Made by a program: the position numbers and the translations under genes
Shown: positions 43,348 to 52,659 of the stretch, piece after piece
How the letters are laid out: every line of letters starts with the position of its first letter
Numbering within the stretch: the stretch's first letter is position 1
Source: Hyphomonadaceae bacterium TMED5
GTDB taxonomy: Bacteria > Pseudomonadota > Alphaproteobacteria > Caulobacterales > Hyphomonadaceae
NCBI GenBank assembly: GCA_002173095.1
Contig: NHBK01000009.1
Span: forward strand, 62,001-126,000
Direction: 5' to 3'
DNA length: 64,000 nucleotides
The notes under the pieces: model-generated
Database searches by the model: none
What the model saw: only the letters and a program-made list of their open reading frames with translations
Told to the model about the DNA's origin: nothing

Positions 43348-43420
43348 AAAGTCGCTCCACTTCGAATCACAGGCGAAATCTTACAGACTCCCCCAAGTAT
43401 TACGAAATGAAGCGTATCGG

Positions 43421-43435
43421 TTAACGCCCCGTTAA
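43421..43435. promoter_or_regulatory. CtrA box upstream of divL (TTAA-N7-TTAA)
   Basis: The perfect CtrA consensus TTAA-CGCCCCG-TTAA is at 43421-43435, 74 bases upstream of the divL start (minus strand). A GANTC methylation site (GAATC, 43437-43441) directly adjoins. A second GAATC lies closer to divL at about 43364. CtrA and CcrM control is inferred from these motifs and knowledge of Caulobacter. Confidence 0.75.
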
Positions 43436-43478
43436 TGAATCTTTACAAGGTGCTTAACACTTTGAACGGGGCTGTGAG

Positions 43479-46028
43479 TTATTCGGCCGCGTTCACATTC
43501 CGCCGACTTGCTATCAGCATGTCCCGAATTGCGTTGATCAGGCGTTCAGGCGTGACAGGTTTGCCGACATGGATATCCGCGCCAGCTTCGATCGCTGCAT
43601 TCTTGTGATCGGCCATCGCATTGGCGCTTAGAATTATGATCGGCGTATGAGCTTCATCTCGACGCTCTTCAAGCTCTCTGATCGCCCGAGTAGCTTCAAG
43701 CCCATCCATTTCAGGCATGCGGATGTCCATCAGAATGATGTCGTATTTCGTCGTCTCGCAGGCTTCGAGCGCCGCCTTACCGTTCTCGACAATATCGGGC
43801 TTCAGGCCGAAAGGCTGTAGAATGAGCTGAACCACACGCTGGTTGACCGGATGGTCTTCGGCCAACAGGATTTTCGTGCCACCCTTAATGTCTTTGGCTG
43901 CGCTCATCAGCGCTTCTGCATCGGGAAGATCGCGCAGTTTTGCCGTCTCGCAGCGAGTCATTGGCAGTTCAAGAATGAAGCGGCTGCCTGTGCTTTGTGT
44001 AGACTGGGCTGAAATCTCTCCACCCATGAGTTCGACCAGGGATTTGGCGATTGTCAGACCAAGGCCGGTGCCGCGGTTCGGTTCGGCAAGTTGGCGGGTT
44101 GGCTGGCTATAAGGCTCGAAAATATGTTTCAGCGCGTCATTGGTCATGCCGACGCCGGTATCGATAACCTGAAAGATCAGGCGGAAATGATTGCGCTGAA
44201 CGGCGCCGCCGGACATGGAGACGGTAATCCCTCCCGTCTGGGTGAATTTGATCGCGTTTGAAATCAGATTGTTGAGCACCTGTTTGAAACGAATTTCATC
44301 GGCGAGGAAATAGCCCTTCACCGCGTCATCAATCTCGACTTTCAGATCCAGATTCTTTGCGCGCGCCGTATGGCGATGAAAATCGCACAGGTCTTTCAGG
44401 CAATGAGCAATGTCGACCGCGCCTGGGACAAGTTCCATGCGACCGGCTTCGACCTTGGAAATATCCAGAATGTCAGAGAGCTGGCGTTCGAGCACTTCGC
44501 TCGACTGATGGATCAGATTGACCATCTCAATCTGTTCTTCATTCAGATCGGAGCAACGCAATGCGCCAGCAACACCCAGAATACCGTTCATTGGGGTGCG
44601 CAGTTCATGGCTCATCGTCGCCAGGAAAGTCGATTTCGTTTCATTGGCCAGATGCAGTTTTAGTGTGCGTTCTTTGACCTTCTCTTCCAACTCGCTCAGA
44701 TGGGCGTCTGTACGTTCCTTGTATGTGGTGAGCGTGCGGGCCAGTTCTCCGATCTCGTCCTGACGTTTCAGAAGGGGTTCCACCTCGTCCGTGACTTTGA
44801 ACTTATCCATGCGGGACATATCGAACGTCGTTGCCAGTGCATGAACGGGATGAATGGCAATGCGACGCACATACAGGACCATGAAAACCAGGCAGACGGC
44901 CCCAATCAGAAAGCCCATCAGCACGATGGGTGTCACCTGCTGCAAAGATGCAAACAGCAAGGTTTCTTTCGGGGTCGAAAGCGCCAGATACCAGCCGGGC
45001 ATTTCCAGATGATAGAAAGCGACCGCTTCGGACATGAGGTCGTCCGGGTCACGGAAGATGACGCCGCTGTCTTCGCCCTCTGCGGTAAATCTCTGGATCA
45101 GTTCGTCCGGCAGAATACGGGTTTCCAGCGAGTTTAATTCTTCCGGGGTGACATGCATGTCGATGATCAGCCCCTCATGGGCGATCATATGACCGTCAGA
45201 ATCGATGAAGAAGAGCTCAGTATCTTCGGTAAGGGTGTCGCCGAATGCGAAACTCATAATCTCTTCGACGGGCAGGGTGGTCCCGAAAACGGCAATTTGT
45301 TCGCCATCAATACGCACAGGCGACTGACATCCTGTAAAAAGCGTTTCGCCTGTCTGATCATAGGCGGCGTGGGTGAGAGGTGTGCATCGGGTTGCGCCCT
45401 CTGGATTGGCTTCGAGTGTAGAAAGTTGCGCTACTGACTGTTCCGTAACGAGGAACTCATCATCTGCTTCATGGCGATAAAAGGTGAGTTGGTCTGTCCG
45501 GTTCGGGGCGAAAATGATGAGATCATTGTCGGGAGAGAAAAACCACAGGCTTTCCAGCGAATGCACATTTGCCGGGCCATGGCGTAAGAGGGTCATGAAC
45601 GCGGCATAAAATACACGGTCTCGGCGCGCAGATTGCTCGCCTCCGGAATACATTAAACCGCCAAGCCCAAAAGCCTGGCCCGTGCCCTGAATATAAATGC
45701 CGTCAAACAGTTCATCGCTGCTGCGGCGCGAACCATCCGGCTGTAGAGGAAAATAGCGGTCCAGCCCTTCGGAGATTTCCTCGTCCGTCAGATGGATCAG
45801 ATTGTTGCGAAAGGTTTCAGTCGCTGAAAGCTGGGCGTCTTCAATGTCAACAAAATGGTGTTCCACGCGTTCGCCGCGTGCCGCCACAAATGTCTCAAGC
45901 TCATTGCTTAAATCATATCTCAATTGCCAGTTCACGGTGATAATGGCGACCAGAGTGCACACAATGACAGCGAGGAAAATCATCGCAATCATGAACTGTG
46001 TCAGCCGTGACTGAAGATTGTTTTGCAT
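43479..46028 (-). CDS. Hybrid sensor histidine kinase with periplasmic dCache-like domain
   Basis: 849 residues. A first membrane helix at 12-34, a long periplasmic double-cache-like sensor domain (about residues 40-370, with [10 protein letters not shown] at its end), a second membrane helix at 375-395, HAMP, then HisKA with His474 in [12 protein letters not shown], HATPase ([31 protein letters not shown]) and a C-terminal receiver (LAEDHPVNQ, phospho-Asp in [23 protein letters not shown]). The ligand and output partner are unknown; no response regulator gene adjoins. It is upstream of divL on the same strand with 130 bases between. Confidence 0.9.
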   Translation of the reverse strand: MQNNLQSRLTQFMIAMIFLAVIVCTLVAIITVNWQLRYDLSNELETFVAARGERVEHHFVDIEDAQLSATETFRNNLIHLTDEEISEGLDRYFPLQPDGSRRSSDELFDGIYIQGTGQAFGLGGLMYSGGEQSARRDRVFYAAFMTLLRHGPANVHSLESLWFFSPDNDLIIFAPNRTDQLTFYRHEADDEFLVTEQSVAQLSTLEANPEGATRCTPLTHAAYDQTGETLFTGCQSPVRIDGEQIAVFGTTLPVEEIMSFAFGDTLTEDTELFFIDSDGHMIAHEGLIIDMHVTPEELNSLETRILPDELIQRFTAEGEDSGVIFRDPDDLMSEAVAFYHLEMPGWYLALSTPKETLLFASLQQVTPIVLMGFLIGAVCLVFMVLYVRRIAIHPVHALATTFDMSRMDKFKVTDEVEPLLKRQDEIGELARTLTTYKERTDAHLSELEEKVKERTLKLHLANETKSTFLATMSHELRTPMNGILGVAGALRCSDLNEEQIEMVNLIHQSSEVLERQLSDILDISKVEAGRMELVPGAVDIAHCLKDLCDFHRHTARAKNLDLKVEIDDAVKGYFLADEIRFKQVLNNLISNAIKFTQTGGITVSMSGGAVQRNHFRLIFQVIDTGVGMTNDALKHIFEPYSQPTRQLAEPNRGTGLGLTIAKSLVELMGGEISAQSTQSTGSRFILELPMTRCETAKLRDLPDAEALMSAAKDIKGGTKILLAEDHPVNQRVVQLILQPFGLKPDIVENGKAALEACETTKYDIILMDIRMPEMDGLEATRAIRELEERRDEAHTPIIILSANAMADHKNAAIEAGADIHVGKPVTPERLINAIRDMLIASRRNVNAAE

Positions 46029-46160
46029 GCCTGGCTGGGCCCCAAAAGCTCACTCGAACGAACATCCGCAACGGGCGGAAAGAGAGATTTTCGCCAGAAC
46101 AGCTAAAAATTGCGTGAAACTCTTGAGTGAATTCGCCGGATCTCTGAATTTTTGGGCGTA

Positions 46161-46607
46161 TCAGTCCGGACGCCAGTCCTCCGGGGCGAGTTCGAAACCT
46201 GCAAACTCAAACCCGGGTGCTACGGTGCAACCAACCAGCGTCCATGCACCAAGGGTTTCAGCTGTCTGCCAATAGTCTTTTGGGATGGTGTGTTGAGGGC
46301 GTTGCCCTGCGCGTAAATCCGGTCCAAGTGTCATGCTGGCGGAGCTTACGCGTGTGCCATCAGCAGACCAGGTGAGCGCTAATGGACCGCCAGCGTACCA
46401 GTGCCAGGTTTCGTGCGCATCAACCCTGTGCCAGTGCGACAGGTCACCGGCTTCAAGCAGATAATAAATAGCCGTTCCGGGCGAGCGCCCACCCTGTTCA
46501 GAGGCCGCTCGATAGGTCTCGGCATACCAACCGCCCTCAGGGTGTTTCTCCATGCTCAGCATACGGATTATCTCGCGAACGCCGAGATCACCGGACCGCG
46601 CAAACAT
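46161..46607 (-). CDS. DUF985 cupin-like protein
   Basis: 148 residues of the DUF985 (cupin_5) family, with the patterns PEGGWYAETYRA, IYYLLEAGDLSHWHRV and HETWHWYAGGPL, and VAPGFEFAGFELA. Family members bind metal or small ligands but the reaction is not known. I use ATG 46607 because it starts right at the gloB stop (one base between), though the frame is open further upstream through gloB. It is co-transcribed with gloB. Confidence 0.85.
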   Translation of the reverse strand: MFARSGDLGVREIIRMLSMEKHPEGGWYAETYRAASEQGGRSPGTAIYYLLEAGDLSHWHRVDAHETWHWYAGGPLALTWSADGTRVSSASMTLGPDLRAGQRPQHTIPKDYWQTAETLGAWTLVGCTVAPGFEFAGFELAPEDWRPD

Positions 46608-46608
46608 A

Positions 46609-47376
46609 TCAGAAATTGTCCTTACGCTTGCGGATCTCTGCAAAGGTCGCAACGGCGTCCCCTGAATGCCCCATGGCGCTTTGAAGTGCCGGCACGTCAG
46701 CGCGCAGGAATGGGTTGGCCGCCAGTTCTTTGGCGATGCTTGTCGGCACGGTTGGTTGGCCGTCGGCGCGCAGGGCATCCACACGCGCGGAATAGGCTTT
46801 CAGATCGGGATTTTCAGGCTCGATTGTGAGCGCGAATTTCGCATTCGCGGCCGTGTATTCGTGTGCGCAGTAAACCATTGTTTCTTCTGACAGGGCTTTG
46901 AGTTTGGACAGGCTTTGCCACATTTGTTCGGCTGATCCTTCGAACAGGCGTCCGCACCCCAGAGCGAACAATGTATCGCCGACGAACGCTACAGGTTCAT
47001 CTTCCATAATATAGGCGATATGGCCCAGCGTGTGGCCCGGGAGGTCAAAAATTCGCGCGGTATACGCGCCCAGATTGACGATGGAGTCCTGCTGGACCGC
47101 GCGATCGAGGCCCGGAATTTTCTCTTCTTCTCCGGCCGGACCAATGATGACACAGCCTGTTTCGTCTTTGATTTTGAGATTCCCACCTGTGTGATCAGGA
47201 TGCCAGTGCGTGTTCCAGATTTGGGTGATGTCCCAGCCTTTCACTTTCGCTTCGCTGAGGATTTTATCTGCGTCCGGCGTATCGATGGCGGCGGTCTCTC
47301 CAGACACTTTATCGTGCACCAGATAGCCATAATTGTCCGACAGGCAGGGGAATTGATGGATTTCTAACGCAGACAT
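46609..47376 (-). CDS. gloB: Hydroxyacylglutathione hydrolase (glyoxalase II)
   Basis: Metallo-beta-lactamase-fold enzyme that hydrolyses S-D-lactoylglutathione in methylglyoxal detoxification. The double-metal motif is THWHPDHTGG near residue 59, with LPGHTLGHIAY near 115 and the C-terminal CAHEYTAANAKFA. Length 255 aa is normal. It is divergent from a SAM methyltransferase gene, an arrangement also seen in other alphaproteobacteria, and is followed by a cupin gene. Confidence 0.96.
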   Translation of the reverse strand: MSALEIHQFPCLSDNYGYLVHDKVSGETAAIDTPDADKILSEAKVKGWDITQIWNTHWHPDHTGGNLKIKDETGCVIIGPAGEEEKIPGLDRAVQQDSIVNLGAYTARIFDLPGHTLGHIAYIMEDEPVAFVGDTLFALGCGRLFEGSAEQMWQSLSKLKALSEETMVYCAHEYTAANAKFALTIEPENPDLKAYSARVDALRADGQPTVPTSIAKELAANPFLRADVPALQSAMGHSGDAVATFAEIRKRKDNF

Positions 47377-47444
47377 TTAGGAACTTTCCTTCTGATACAC
47401 CAATCTATGATAGACCCTAACACGGCAAAACACTGTGAGACGAG

Positions 47445-48188
47445 ATGCGACTGGACGTAACCGAGCTGATCAATTTTTACGAGACGCCTCTCGGAAGGTG
47501 TGCGACACGCGCCATACTTGAACGGGTGAACGGTCTTTGGGGCAGTCTGTCCGGTCTGGATGTTCTGGGGGTTGGATATCCGTCGCCTTATCTGGAGCCA
47601 TTGCAGGGCACGCCGCGTCGCCTCGTCAGCTTGATGCCTGCTGCTCAGGGCGGCCATGCCTGGCACCCGACGGAGCGAGGTTCCGCCAGTGTGGTCTCAG
47701 ATGATCGCGAATTGCCATTTCAGGATTCCGTATTTGATCGGGTTCTGGTCATTCACTCGCTGGAAGAAACCTCGAATTATGCGCGATTCCTGCGTGAAAT
47801 CTGGCGCGTCAGCGCGCCTGAAGCCCGCATCCTGGTCGTTGTGCCAAACAGAGCAGGTGCCTGGGCGCTTTCCGACAACACACCCTTTGGCCATGGGCGT
47901 CCGTTTTCACGTCGACAAACCAAGCATTTGATGCGTGATGCATTGATTGAACCATCTGCATGGACCCGTGCGCTATACACCCCGCCGGTCGACTGGAAAG
48001 TCTTCACCTCTGCGAGTGATGGCTGGGAACGAGTTGGCGAATTATTCGTTCCAAATCTTGGAGGCGTTAATCTGGTTGAGGGTGTGAAACGTGTCCGGAT
48101 TGACCCATCAACGCCTGAGAAAGTGCGTGTTGTGGCGCCTGTGAAACTGCGCCCCGCACTTTCGCGAGAACAGGGGTTGCAAGAGTAA
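47445..48188 (+). CDS. Class I SAM-dependent methyltransferase
   Basis: 247 aa, with a methyltransferase_11-type fold: LDVLGVGYPSPYLEPL near residue 38, SDDRELPFQDSVFDRVLVIH near residue 85, FLREIWRVSAPEARILVVVP near 113. The substrate is unknown. It is divergent from gloB, 68 bases from it; this gene is a conserved partner of gloB in related bacteria. The glycine-rich SAM loop is not canonical (GVGYPSPY), so ligand binding may differ. Confidence 0.85.
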   Translation: MRLDVTELINFYETPLGRCATRAILERVNGLWGSLSGLDVLGVGYPSPYLEPLQGTPRRLVSLMPAAQGGHAWHPTERGSASVVSDDRELPFQDSVFDRVLVIHSLEETSNYARFLREIWRVSAPEARILVVVPNRAGAWALSDNTPFGHGRPFSRRQTKHLMRDALIEPSAWTRALYTPPVDWKVFTSASDGWERVGELFVPNLGGVNLVEGVKRVRIDPSTPEKVRVVAPVKLRPALSREQGLQE

Positions 48189-48232
48189 TTCGCATATGTT
48201 ACACACCTAACACAGGAAACGGAGATTGATCC

Positions 48233-48577
48233 ATGAAATTTGTAACTGCGGTTTTCAAACCATCCAAACTTGACGCTGTACTCGATTCTCTCACCGAACT
48301 TGGCGTAACGGGCCTGACGGTTACGGAAGTTCGTGGTTACGGTCGCCAGCAAGGTAAAACAGAAGTCTATCGCGGCACTGAATATGAAGTGCGCCTTCTC
48401 CCTAAAGTGAAAATTGAAATCGCTTGCGGTGATGAAGCTGTAGACAAAATCGTTTCTGCGATTTCTGAAACTGCTAACACCGGCAAAATCGGCGACGGCA
48501 AGATTTTCGTCACAGGTCTGGAAGCGGCTATGCGTATCCGCACAGGCGAGCGTGACAACCAGGCCATCGAAGCCTAA
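48233..48577 (+). CDS. P-II nitrogen regulatory protein (GlnB/GlnK type)
   Basis: Signal-transduction protein that senses 2-oxoglutarate and ATP/ADP and controls nitrogen metabolism. It has 114 aa. The T-loop carries uridylylation Tyr51 in VYRGTEYEVRLLPKVKIE, and the C-terminal signature TGKIGDGKIFV is intact. Whether it is GlnB or GlnK is not clear: no glnA or amtB is adjacent. A hairpin and a strong bidirectional terminator follow. Confidence 0.95.
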   Translation: MKFVTAVFKPSKLDAVLDSLTELGVTGLTVTEVRGYGRQQGKTEVYRGTEYEVRLLPKVKIEIACGDEAVDKIVSAISETANTGKIGDGKIFVTGLEAAMRIRTGERDNQAIEA

Positions 48578-48672
48578 CCCCCATCCCCCCGTTCAAGGCT
48601 TCGATATTCATCCGCTGGAGGCGTTCTTCTTCAGCGGATGTACCACTCTCAACCCCCCAGACGAGAGCAAGC

Positions 48673-48704
48673 AAAACCCCGGCACTTTAAAGTGCCGGGG
48701 TTTT
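48673..48704. terminator. Bidirectional terminator, perfect 32-base palindrome
   Basis: The whole 32 bases are self-complementary (arms 48673-48688 and 48689-48704), with A-run and T-run ends. It lies between the P-II gene and the opposite-strand Gly-rich gene. An additional hairpin CATCCGCT/AGCGGATG is at 48609-48640. Confidence 0.9.
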
Positions 48705-48745
48705 AGTTTGTCAGGGTTTGTGTGTTCGCGGTGCGCTGGGTGGCT

Positions 48746-49954
48746 TTAGCAGCCACCACCACATGAGCCGCCGCCAGAGTGTCCGCCGCCATTATGGCCG
48801 CCGCGACCACGGCCGCCGGAATGACCGCCGCCACCAGAGTGACCGCCATTATGGCCGCCATAGTGGCCACCACCGCCGCCACCGCAGCCGCCCGTGGAGC
48901 AGCCGCCGCCGCAACCACCACCACCGCCGGTGCAACCGCCGCCGCCAACATCATGGCCGCCGCCACCGCCGCCGCGACGACGATAGCGGAAGGTATAGTT
49001 AGATGCTGCGTGGTTGAGAACGCCGGAATAGGTTGCGCTGCCTTCGATGAAGGTGCCGCCGCCGCCGTAGTATTCGCCGTTAACGCCAGACCCCACGCCG
49101 CCAAACATTGCGAAGACTGTGCCGTCCGTCAGACGCACTGTCACTGGTTCAGGCTGAACATACTGAATTTGTGGGGCAGGCTGGCATGGTGGCACGGCTG
49201 TGTAGGTGACAACCTGACCACAAGGGGTAACCCATACCTCTGAGCCGGAAGAGGCGTATCCGCCACTCGTATACCCTGCGCCATAAGCCTGCGTGTAGCC
49301 GCCTGTATGGCCGCTGCCCGCATAATGCGCGCCGGTCGTGTAACCCGCTTGTGTATTGCTATATACCGTGCGGGAGCTTGCCTGAGCTGAGCTCGTATAC
49401 TGCTGACCATAGCCATAAGCAGCGCCAGCATATTGTTGATGAGAGTATCCATCATAAACCGGTCCGCCCTGATAAGGTGGCAGACGGTCAGCGATCGATC
49501 CCATGCCTTGTGCGCGAAGGGCTTCATCAAGTCCCGGCACAGAACCGCAAGGCACTTCCTCGCCGTGCAGAACGCAAACGATCTCGTCGCTGTAAATGTC
49601 GACAGGGCCGTTCGTATTCATCACGATGTTCTGGTCATGGTTGTAACCGGACGTTTGTGAGTAGCCCTGGCTATAACCGTATTGGGTAGCATGGCCACTG
49701 GCGCATCCGGTCACATGAGTTGAGCAGCCCGTTGATGGGGCGGGATATCCGTGTTGAACGGTTTGAGTGCTGGATGCGTATCCGCCCTGAAGTATGCTCC
49801 CCCCGCCAGATGAGTAAGATGAGCTTCCATACTGGGCATAATAGCCCGGATGAACGCCCGCACGGGACGCTGTGCCCGGTGCGTCTGCGGCAGCAGTCGT
49901 TACAAAAGACGACGCTAACATCGCAGCAGCGAAGAATGTGTTCAGTTTTGGCAT
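48746..49954 (-). CDS. Secreted Gly/Tyr/Ser-rich protein with Gly-His-Cys-rich tail
   Basis: 402 residues, no known family. A signal peptide ends around TTAAADA. Residues about 25-130 and 165-245 are rich in Tyr, Gly, Ser, Gln, Thr and Ala and repeat GYxxGY-like units (ATQYGYSQGYSQTSGY, AYGYGQQY), with Cys at several places. A compact middle part (VVTYTAVPPCQPAP, VTVRLTDGTVFAMFGG) looks folded. The last about 75 residues are almost only Gly, His, Cys and Arg/Ser (GGGGCTGGGGGCGGGC-like, GGHNGGHSGGGGHSG). It could be a metal-binding or adhesive surface protein; that is inference. Confidence 0.7.
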   Translation of the reverse strand: MPKLNTFFAAAMLASSFVTTAAADAPGTASRAGVHPGYYAQYGSSSYSSGGGSILQGGYASSTQTVQHGYPAPSTGCSTHVTGCASGHATQYGYSQGYSQTSGYNHDQNIVMNTNGPVDIYSDEIVCVLHGEEVPCGSVPGLDEALRAQGMGSIADRLPPYQGGPVYDGYSHQQYAGAAYGYGQQYTSSAQASSRTVYSNTQAGYTTGAHYAGSGHTGGYTQAYGAGYTSGGYASSGSEVWVTPCGQVVTYTAVPPCQPAPQIQYVQPEPVTVRLTDGTVFAMFGGVGSGVNGEYYGGGGTFIEGSATYSGVLNHAASNYTFRYRRRGGGGGGHDVGGGGCTGGGGGCGGGCSTGGCGGGGGGHYGGHNGGHSGGGGHSGGRGRGGHNGGGHSGGGSCGGGC

Positions 49955-50051
49955 GGCTGCAGCTCCCTGACTTAGCCGAAATCCGGTTTCAGCAGGTGTG
50001 CTGCAAGGCTTGGGCCAATTAAGCGATTTTTACCAACGGCTTCCCCTGCCG

Positions 50052-50267
50052 CTAGAAATCGTAGGCAATTCCTTTACGTTCCCAGTCGCCATTCCGGGTC
50101 GGCTCTAACCCGCGTGGGCCGTTATATTCCTTTGGAGAGTCATCACTTTGCGCAGCCTGTTCTGCCTCGCGGCGCCGTTCTGCCGCTTCTTCCAACGCGC
50201 GAAGTGCGTCTTCGGGAATGTCTTTGTCCGGCGCGGCGTTCTCAGGAAGTGGGCGTTGGTCTGTCAT
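50052..50267 (-). CDS. DUF1674 protein (succinate dehydrogenase assembly factor 4-like)
   Basis: 71 residues, with the DUF1674 signature at the C-terminus: NGPRGLEPTRNGDWERKGI followed by AYDF. The eukaryotic SDHAF4 of this family helps assembly of the flavinated succinate dehydrogenase subunit. The N-terminal half is Ala/Glu-rich helical. It is divergent from htpX by 130 bases, the usual neighbourhood in alphaproteobacteria. Confidence 0.88.
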   Translation of the reverse strand: MTDQRPLPENAAPDKDIPEDALRALEEAAERRREAEQAAQSDDSPKEYNGPRGLEPTRNGDWERKGIAYDF

Positions 50268-50397
50268 TTTTAAATCTCAAAGCGTTTGTGACGATTTTTA
50301 TGATCGCGTTAAGGTTTGAACAGGTTTTGTTAATCAAAGAGTGGAAGTGTTCCTTAAAACAAAATTCTATCCGTCCCAAAGTAAAAAGGTGACAGTC

Positions 50398-51219
50398 ATG
50401 CAATTGTTCAAGGTCAACCTTGTCGCACTCATTCTCGGTGCAATTGCTGGATACCTTATCGCCGGTCCTGTCCTTGCTGTTATTTTAGCTGCATCTGCAG
50501 TGGCGGGCGTCATGGTCTGGTACAATTTCGCGACCGGTTTTGTCCTCACAAAGCTGAAAGCCGTTCGCTTGACGGAGGCTTCTGCCGGCAATCCGATTTA
50601 CCGAACTTTTCTCGGCGATGCGTATAAGCTGGTCGAAAAAGCGGGGCTGCCACGTACTAAATTCGCAGTGATTGACGCACCATTGCCGCTGGCGTTTTCG
50701 CTCGGCTCTGCGGGATCTGGTGGCTGGATTGTTGTAACGACAGGTTTGTTTAAAACACTGACGCGTCTGGAAATGGCGTCCGTGACCGCGCATGAGCTTG
50801 GCCATATCAAAGCCGGCGAGCGCACGACGGCTGCTATGCACCTTGGGTTTTCGCTCATGCTGTCATCGACCGGCTTGCGTCCTGTCTTTCATATTCTCAC
50901 GCTTGGTCTTTTCCGGGCTGCTGATCATAAATTCCGCCGTATCAGCCAGGGCATGCTTCGCCCGGATTGTCGCGCAGATGCATTCGCAGCAGAGCTTTGC
51001 AAAGATAGCGCTATTCTGGCTTCTGCGCTTCACAAGCTGGAACGTGGTGTACGTGCTGCCAGCTGGGACGCGCTGGAAGGGTCTCCATTGCTGGCGCGTC
51101 TCGCCATCGTGAACCCACGCCAGGCGGTTTATTCCTTTGACAATCCTGAGCGGTCTCCGCTCGGCCATCGCGTAGCTGAATTGAAGCGTCTCACGCTGAC
51201 CGACGCAAAAGCAGCCTGA
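50398..51219 (+). CDS. htpX: M48-family membrane zinc metalloprotease HtpX-like
   Basis: 273 residues. Hydrophobic helices near residues 8-45, and again near 155-180. Zinc-binding HELGH at His132-His136, in SVTAHELGHIKAGE. The third zinc ligand position of the family (Glu in ExxAD) here reads Asp190 in DCRADAFAA, which is a conservative change. It is placed in the DUF1674-htpX-rsmB group typical of alphaproteobacteria. ATG 50398 follows AAGGTGA; the upstream frame to 50341 is unlikely. HtpX in other bacteria degrades misfolded membrane proteins. Confidence 0.85.
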   Translation: MQLFKVNLVALILGAIAGYLIAGPVLAVILAASAVAGVMVWYNFATGFVLTKLKAVRLTEASAGNPIYRTFLGDAYKLVEKAGLPRTKFAVIDAPLPLAFSLGSAGSGGWIVVTTGLFKTLTRLEMASVTAHELGHIKAGERTTAAMHLGFSLMLSSTGLRPVFHILTLGLFRAADHKFRRISQGMLRPDCRADAFAAELCKDSAILASALHKLERGVRAASWDALEGSPLLARLAIVNPRQAVYSFDNPERSPLGHRVAELKRLTLTDAKAA

Positions 51220-51250
51220 CAGGGCTGAGCCGCTGTGCTAGGGGGCCGCG

Positions 51251-52534
51251 ATGAGCATTAAAGGCCCCCGACTGGCAGCGATTGCGCTGCTGACCCGCAT
51301 TCTGGATCACCGCCAAACCCTGGACGAAGCACTCGGCCAGGAAAAACTCTATGATCAGCTGGAAGGCTCTGATCGTGGGTTCGCACGCGCCATGACGTCT
51401 GCCGCTCTCAGATCACTGGGAAAACTCGAACTTATTTTGTCAAAACATGTCACGGGGCGAGGGTTCTCTCAGCTCGATCCGGATGTGAAGCAAGTTTTGC
51501 GCATTGGGGCGGCGCAAATCTGTGTCCTTAAGACGCCGGCTCATGCGGCTGTATCTGAAACGGTGGAAGCCGCGCGCGGTGTCGAAGGCGCTAAGCGCGC
51601 TGGCGGGCTGATCAATGCGGTCCTTCGCAAGTTGAATGAAGATGATCTGGAAACCCTGCCGGGGCCTTCCACAGAAATCTGGCCAGAAGGGTTTGCGGTC
51701 CGGCTTGAGGCGGCGGTCGGTGCAGATGCTGCCAATGCCCTCGCCGAGGCGCAAAGTGATACCCCGCCACTGGACCTGACCTGCCTGTCAGACCGAAAAT
51801 TGTATGCAGACCGGTTAGGCGGCGAAGAGATTGGTCCGGCGAGTATTCGCCTGGACGGTGGCATGGTCGAAAGCCTGATGGGCTATGAAGGCGGCGCATG
51901 GTGGGTTCAGGACGTAGCTGCGACACTGCCTGTGCACATTATGGCACCAAAAAAAGGTGAGCGCATTCTGGATATGTGCGCAGCGCCCGGTGGTAAAACG
52001 CTGCAGATTGCAGTGACAGGCGCGAGCGTGACGGCTCTTGATCGCTCCGCAAAACGCCTGAGACTGGTAAAGCAGAATCTGGAACGCACGAACCTTAAAG
52101 CTGAAACGCTCGCCGCAGACGCAACCAAATGGACGGCGCCTGAGCCTTTTGATGGGGTGCTTCTGGACGCGCCATGTTCGGCGCTTGGTACGCTGCGTCG
52201 CCACCCTGAAGGCCCATGGATCAAGTCTGAGGAAGACCTGTCCCGCTTCCCGCAGATTCAGGCGAGGCTCCTGCGCGCCGCGGCAGATATGGTCGGTCCA
52301 TCTGGTCGGTTGATCTATTGCGTGTGTACGCCGATGCCGCGTGAAGGCGTCGAAATTGTTGATGAGTTTCTCGAGGTTATGCCGGGTTGGAAGCGCGAGC
52401 CAGTCACTGCAGAAGAGGTCGCCGGTTTCGAAAAGGCCGTCACGGATAAGGGCGATGTGCTGACGTTGCCCGGCAGTTGCGAGTTTGAACGTGGGTGTGA
52501 TGCGTTTTATATTTCGCGACTTGTGCGCGCCTAA
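51251..52534 (+). CDS. rsmB: 16S rRNA (cytosine-967-C5)-methyltransferase RsmB family
   Basis: 427 aa. An N-terminal NusB-like RNA-binding domain (residues 1-140, ILDHRQTLDEAL, KQVLRIGAAQICVLKTPAHAAV), then the methyltransferase with SAM motif LDMCAAPGGKTLQIA near 240, DAPCSALGTLRRHPE near 310 and the catalytic Cys motif YCVCTPMPREG near 355. Starts 31 bases after htpX. The group htpX-rsmB-rpe-heparinase-purH is conserved. Confidence 0.94.
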   Translation: MSIKGPRLAAIALLTRILDHRQTLDEALGQEKLYDQLEGSDRGFARAMTSAALRSLGKLELILSKHVTGRGFSQLDPDVKQVLRIGAAQICVLKTPAHAAVSETVEAARGVEGAKRAGGLINAVLRKLNEDDLETLPGPSTEIWPEGFAVRLEAAVGADAANALAEAQSDTPPLDLTCLSDRKLYADRLGGEEIGPASIRLDGGMVESLMGYEGGAWWVQDVAATLPVHIMAPKKGERILDMCAAPGGKTLQIAVTGASVTALDRSAKRLRLVKQNLERTNLKAETLAADATKWTAPEPFDGVLLDAPCSALGTLRRHPEGPWIKSEEDLSRFPQIQARLLRAAADMVGPSGRLIYCVCTPMPREGVEIVDEFLEVMPGWKREPVTAEEVAGFEKAVTDKGDVLTLPGSCEFERGCDAFYISRLVRA

Positions 52535-52659
52535 TATTAAAACTTTGACATATTAGCTTATTTGTAGCTGCTAACATCAAAGCGCCATCATCAGTTCATA
52601 TATGGTTCATTTAGAGCGTCGCAAAATTGGGGCTCGTAAATGTCGTGGGAGCTGATGTT

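Noticed and set aside
48746-48980. Resemblance of the Gly/Cys/Ser/His tail to a microcin B17-type precursor peptide.
   Set aside because: The protein is 402 aa with a signal peptide, and no cyclodehydratase, dehydrogenase or exporter genes are nearby. The similarity is only in composition.
48718-49243. ORFs opposite to the Gly-rich gene rich in His, Arg and Ala.
   Set aside because: They mirror the GGN codon bias of the real gene; no ribosome-binding sites or homology-like features.
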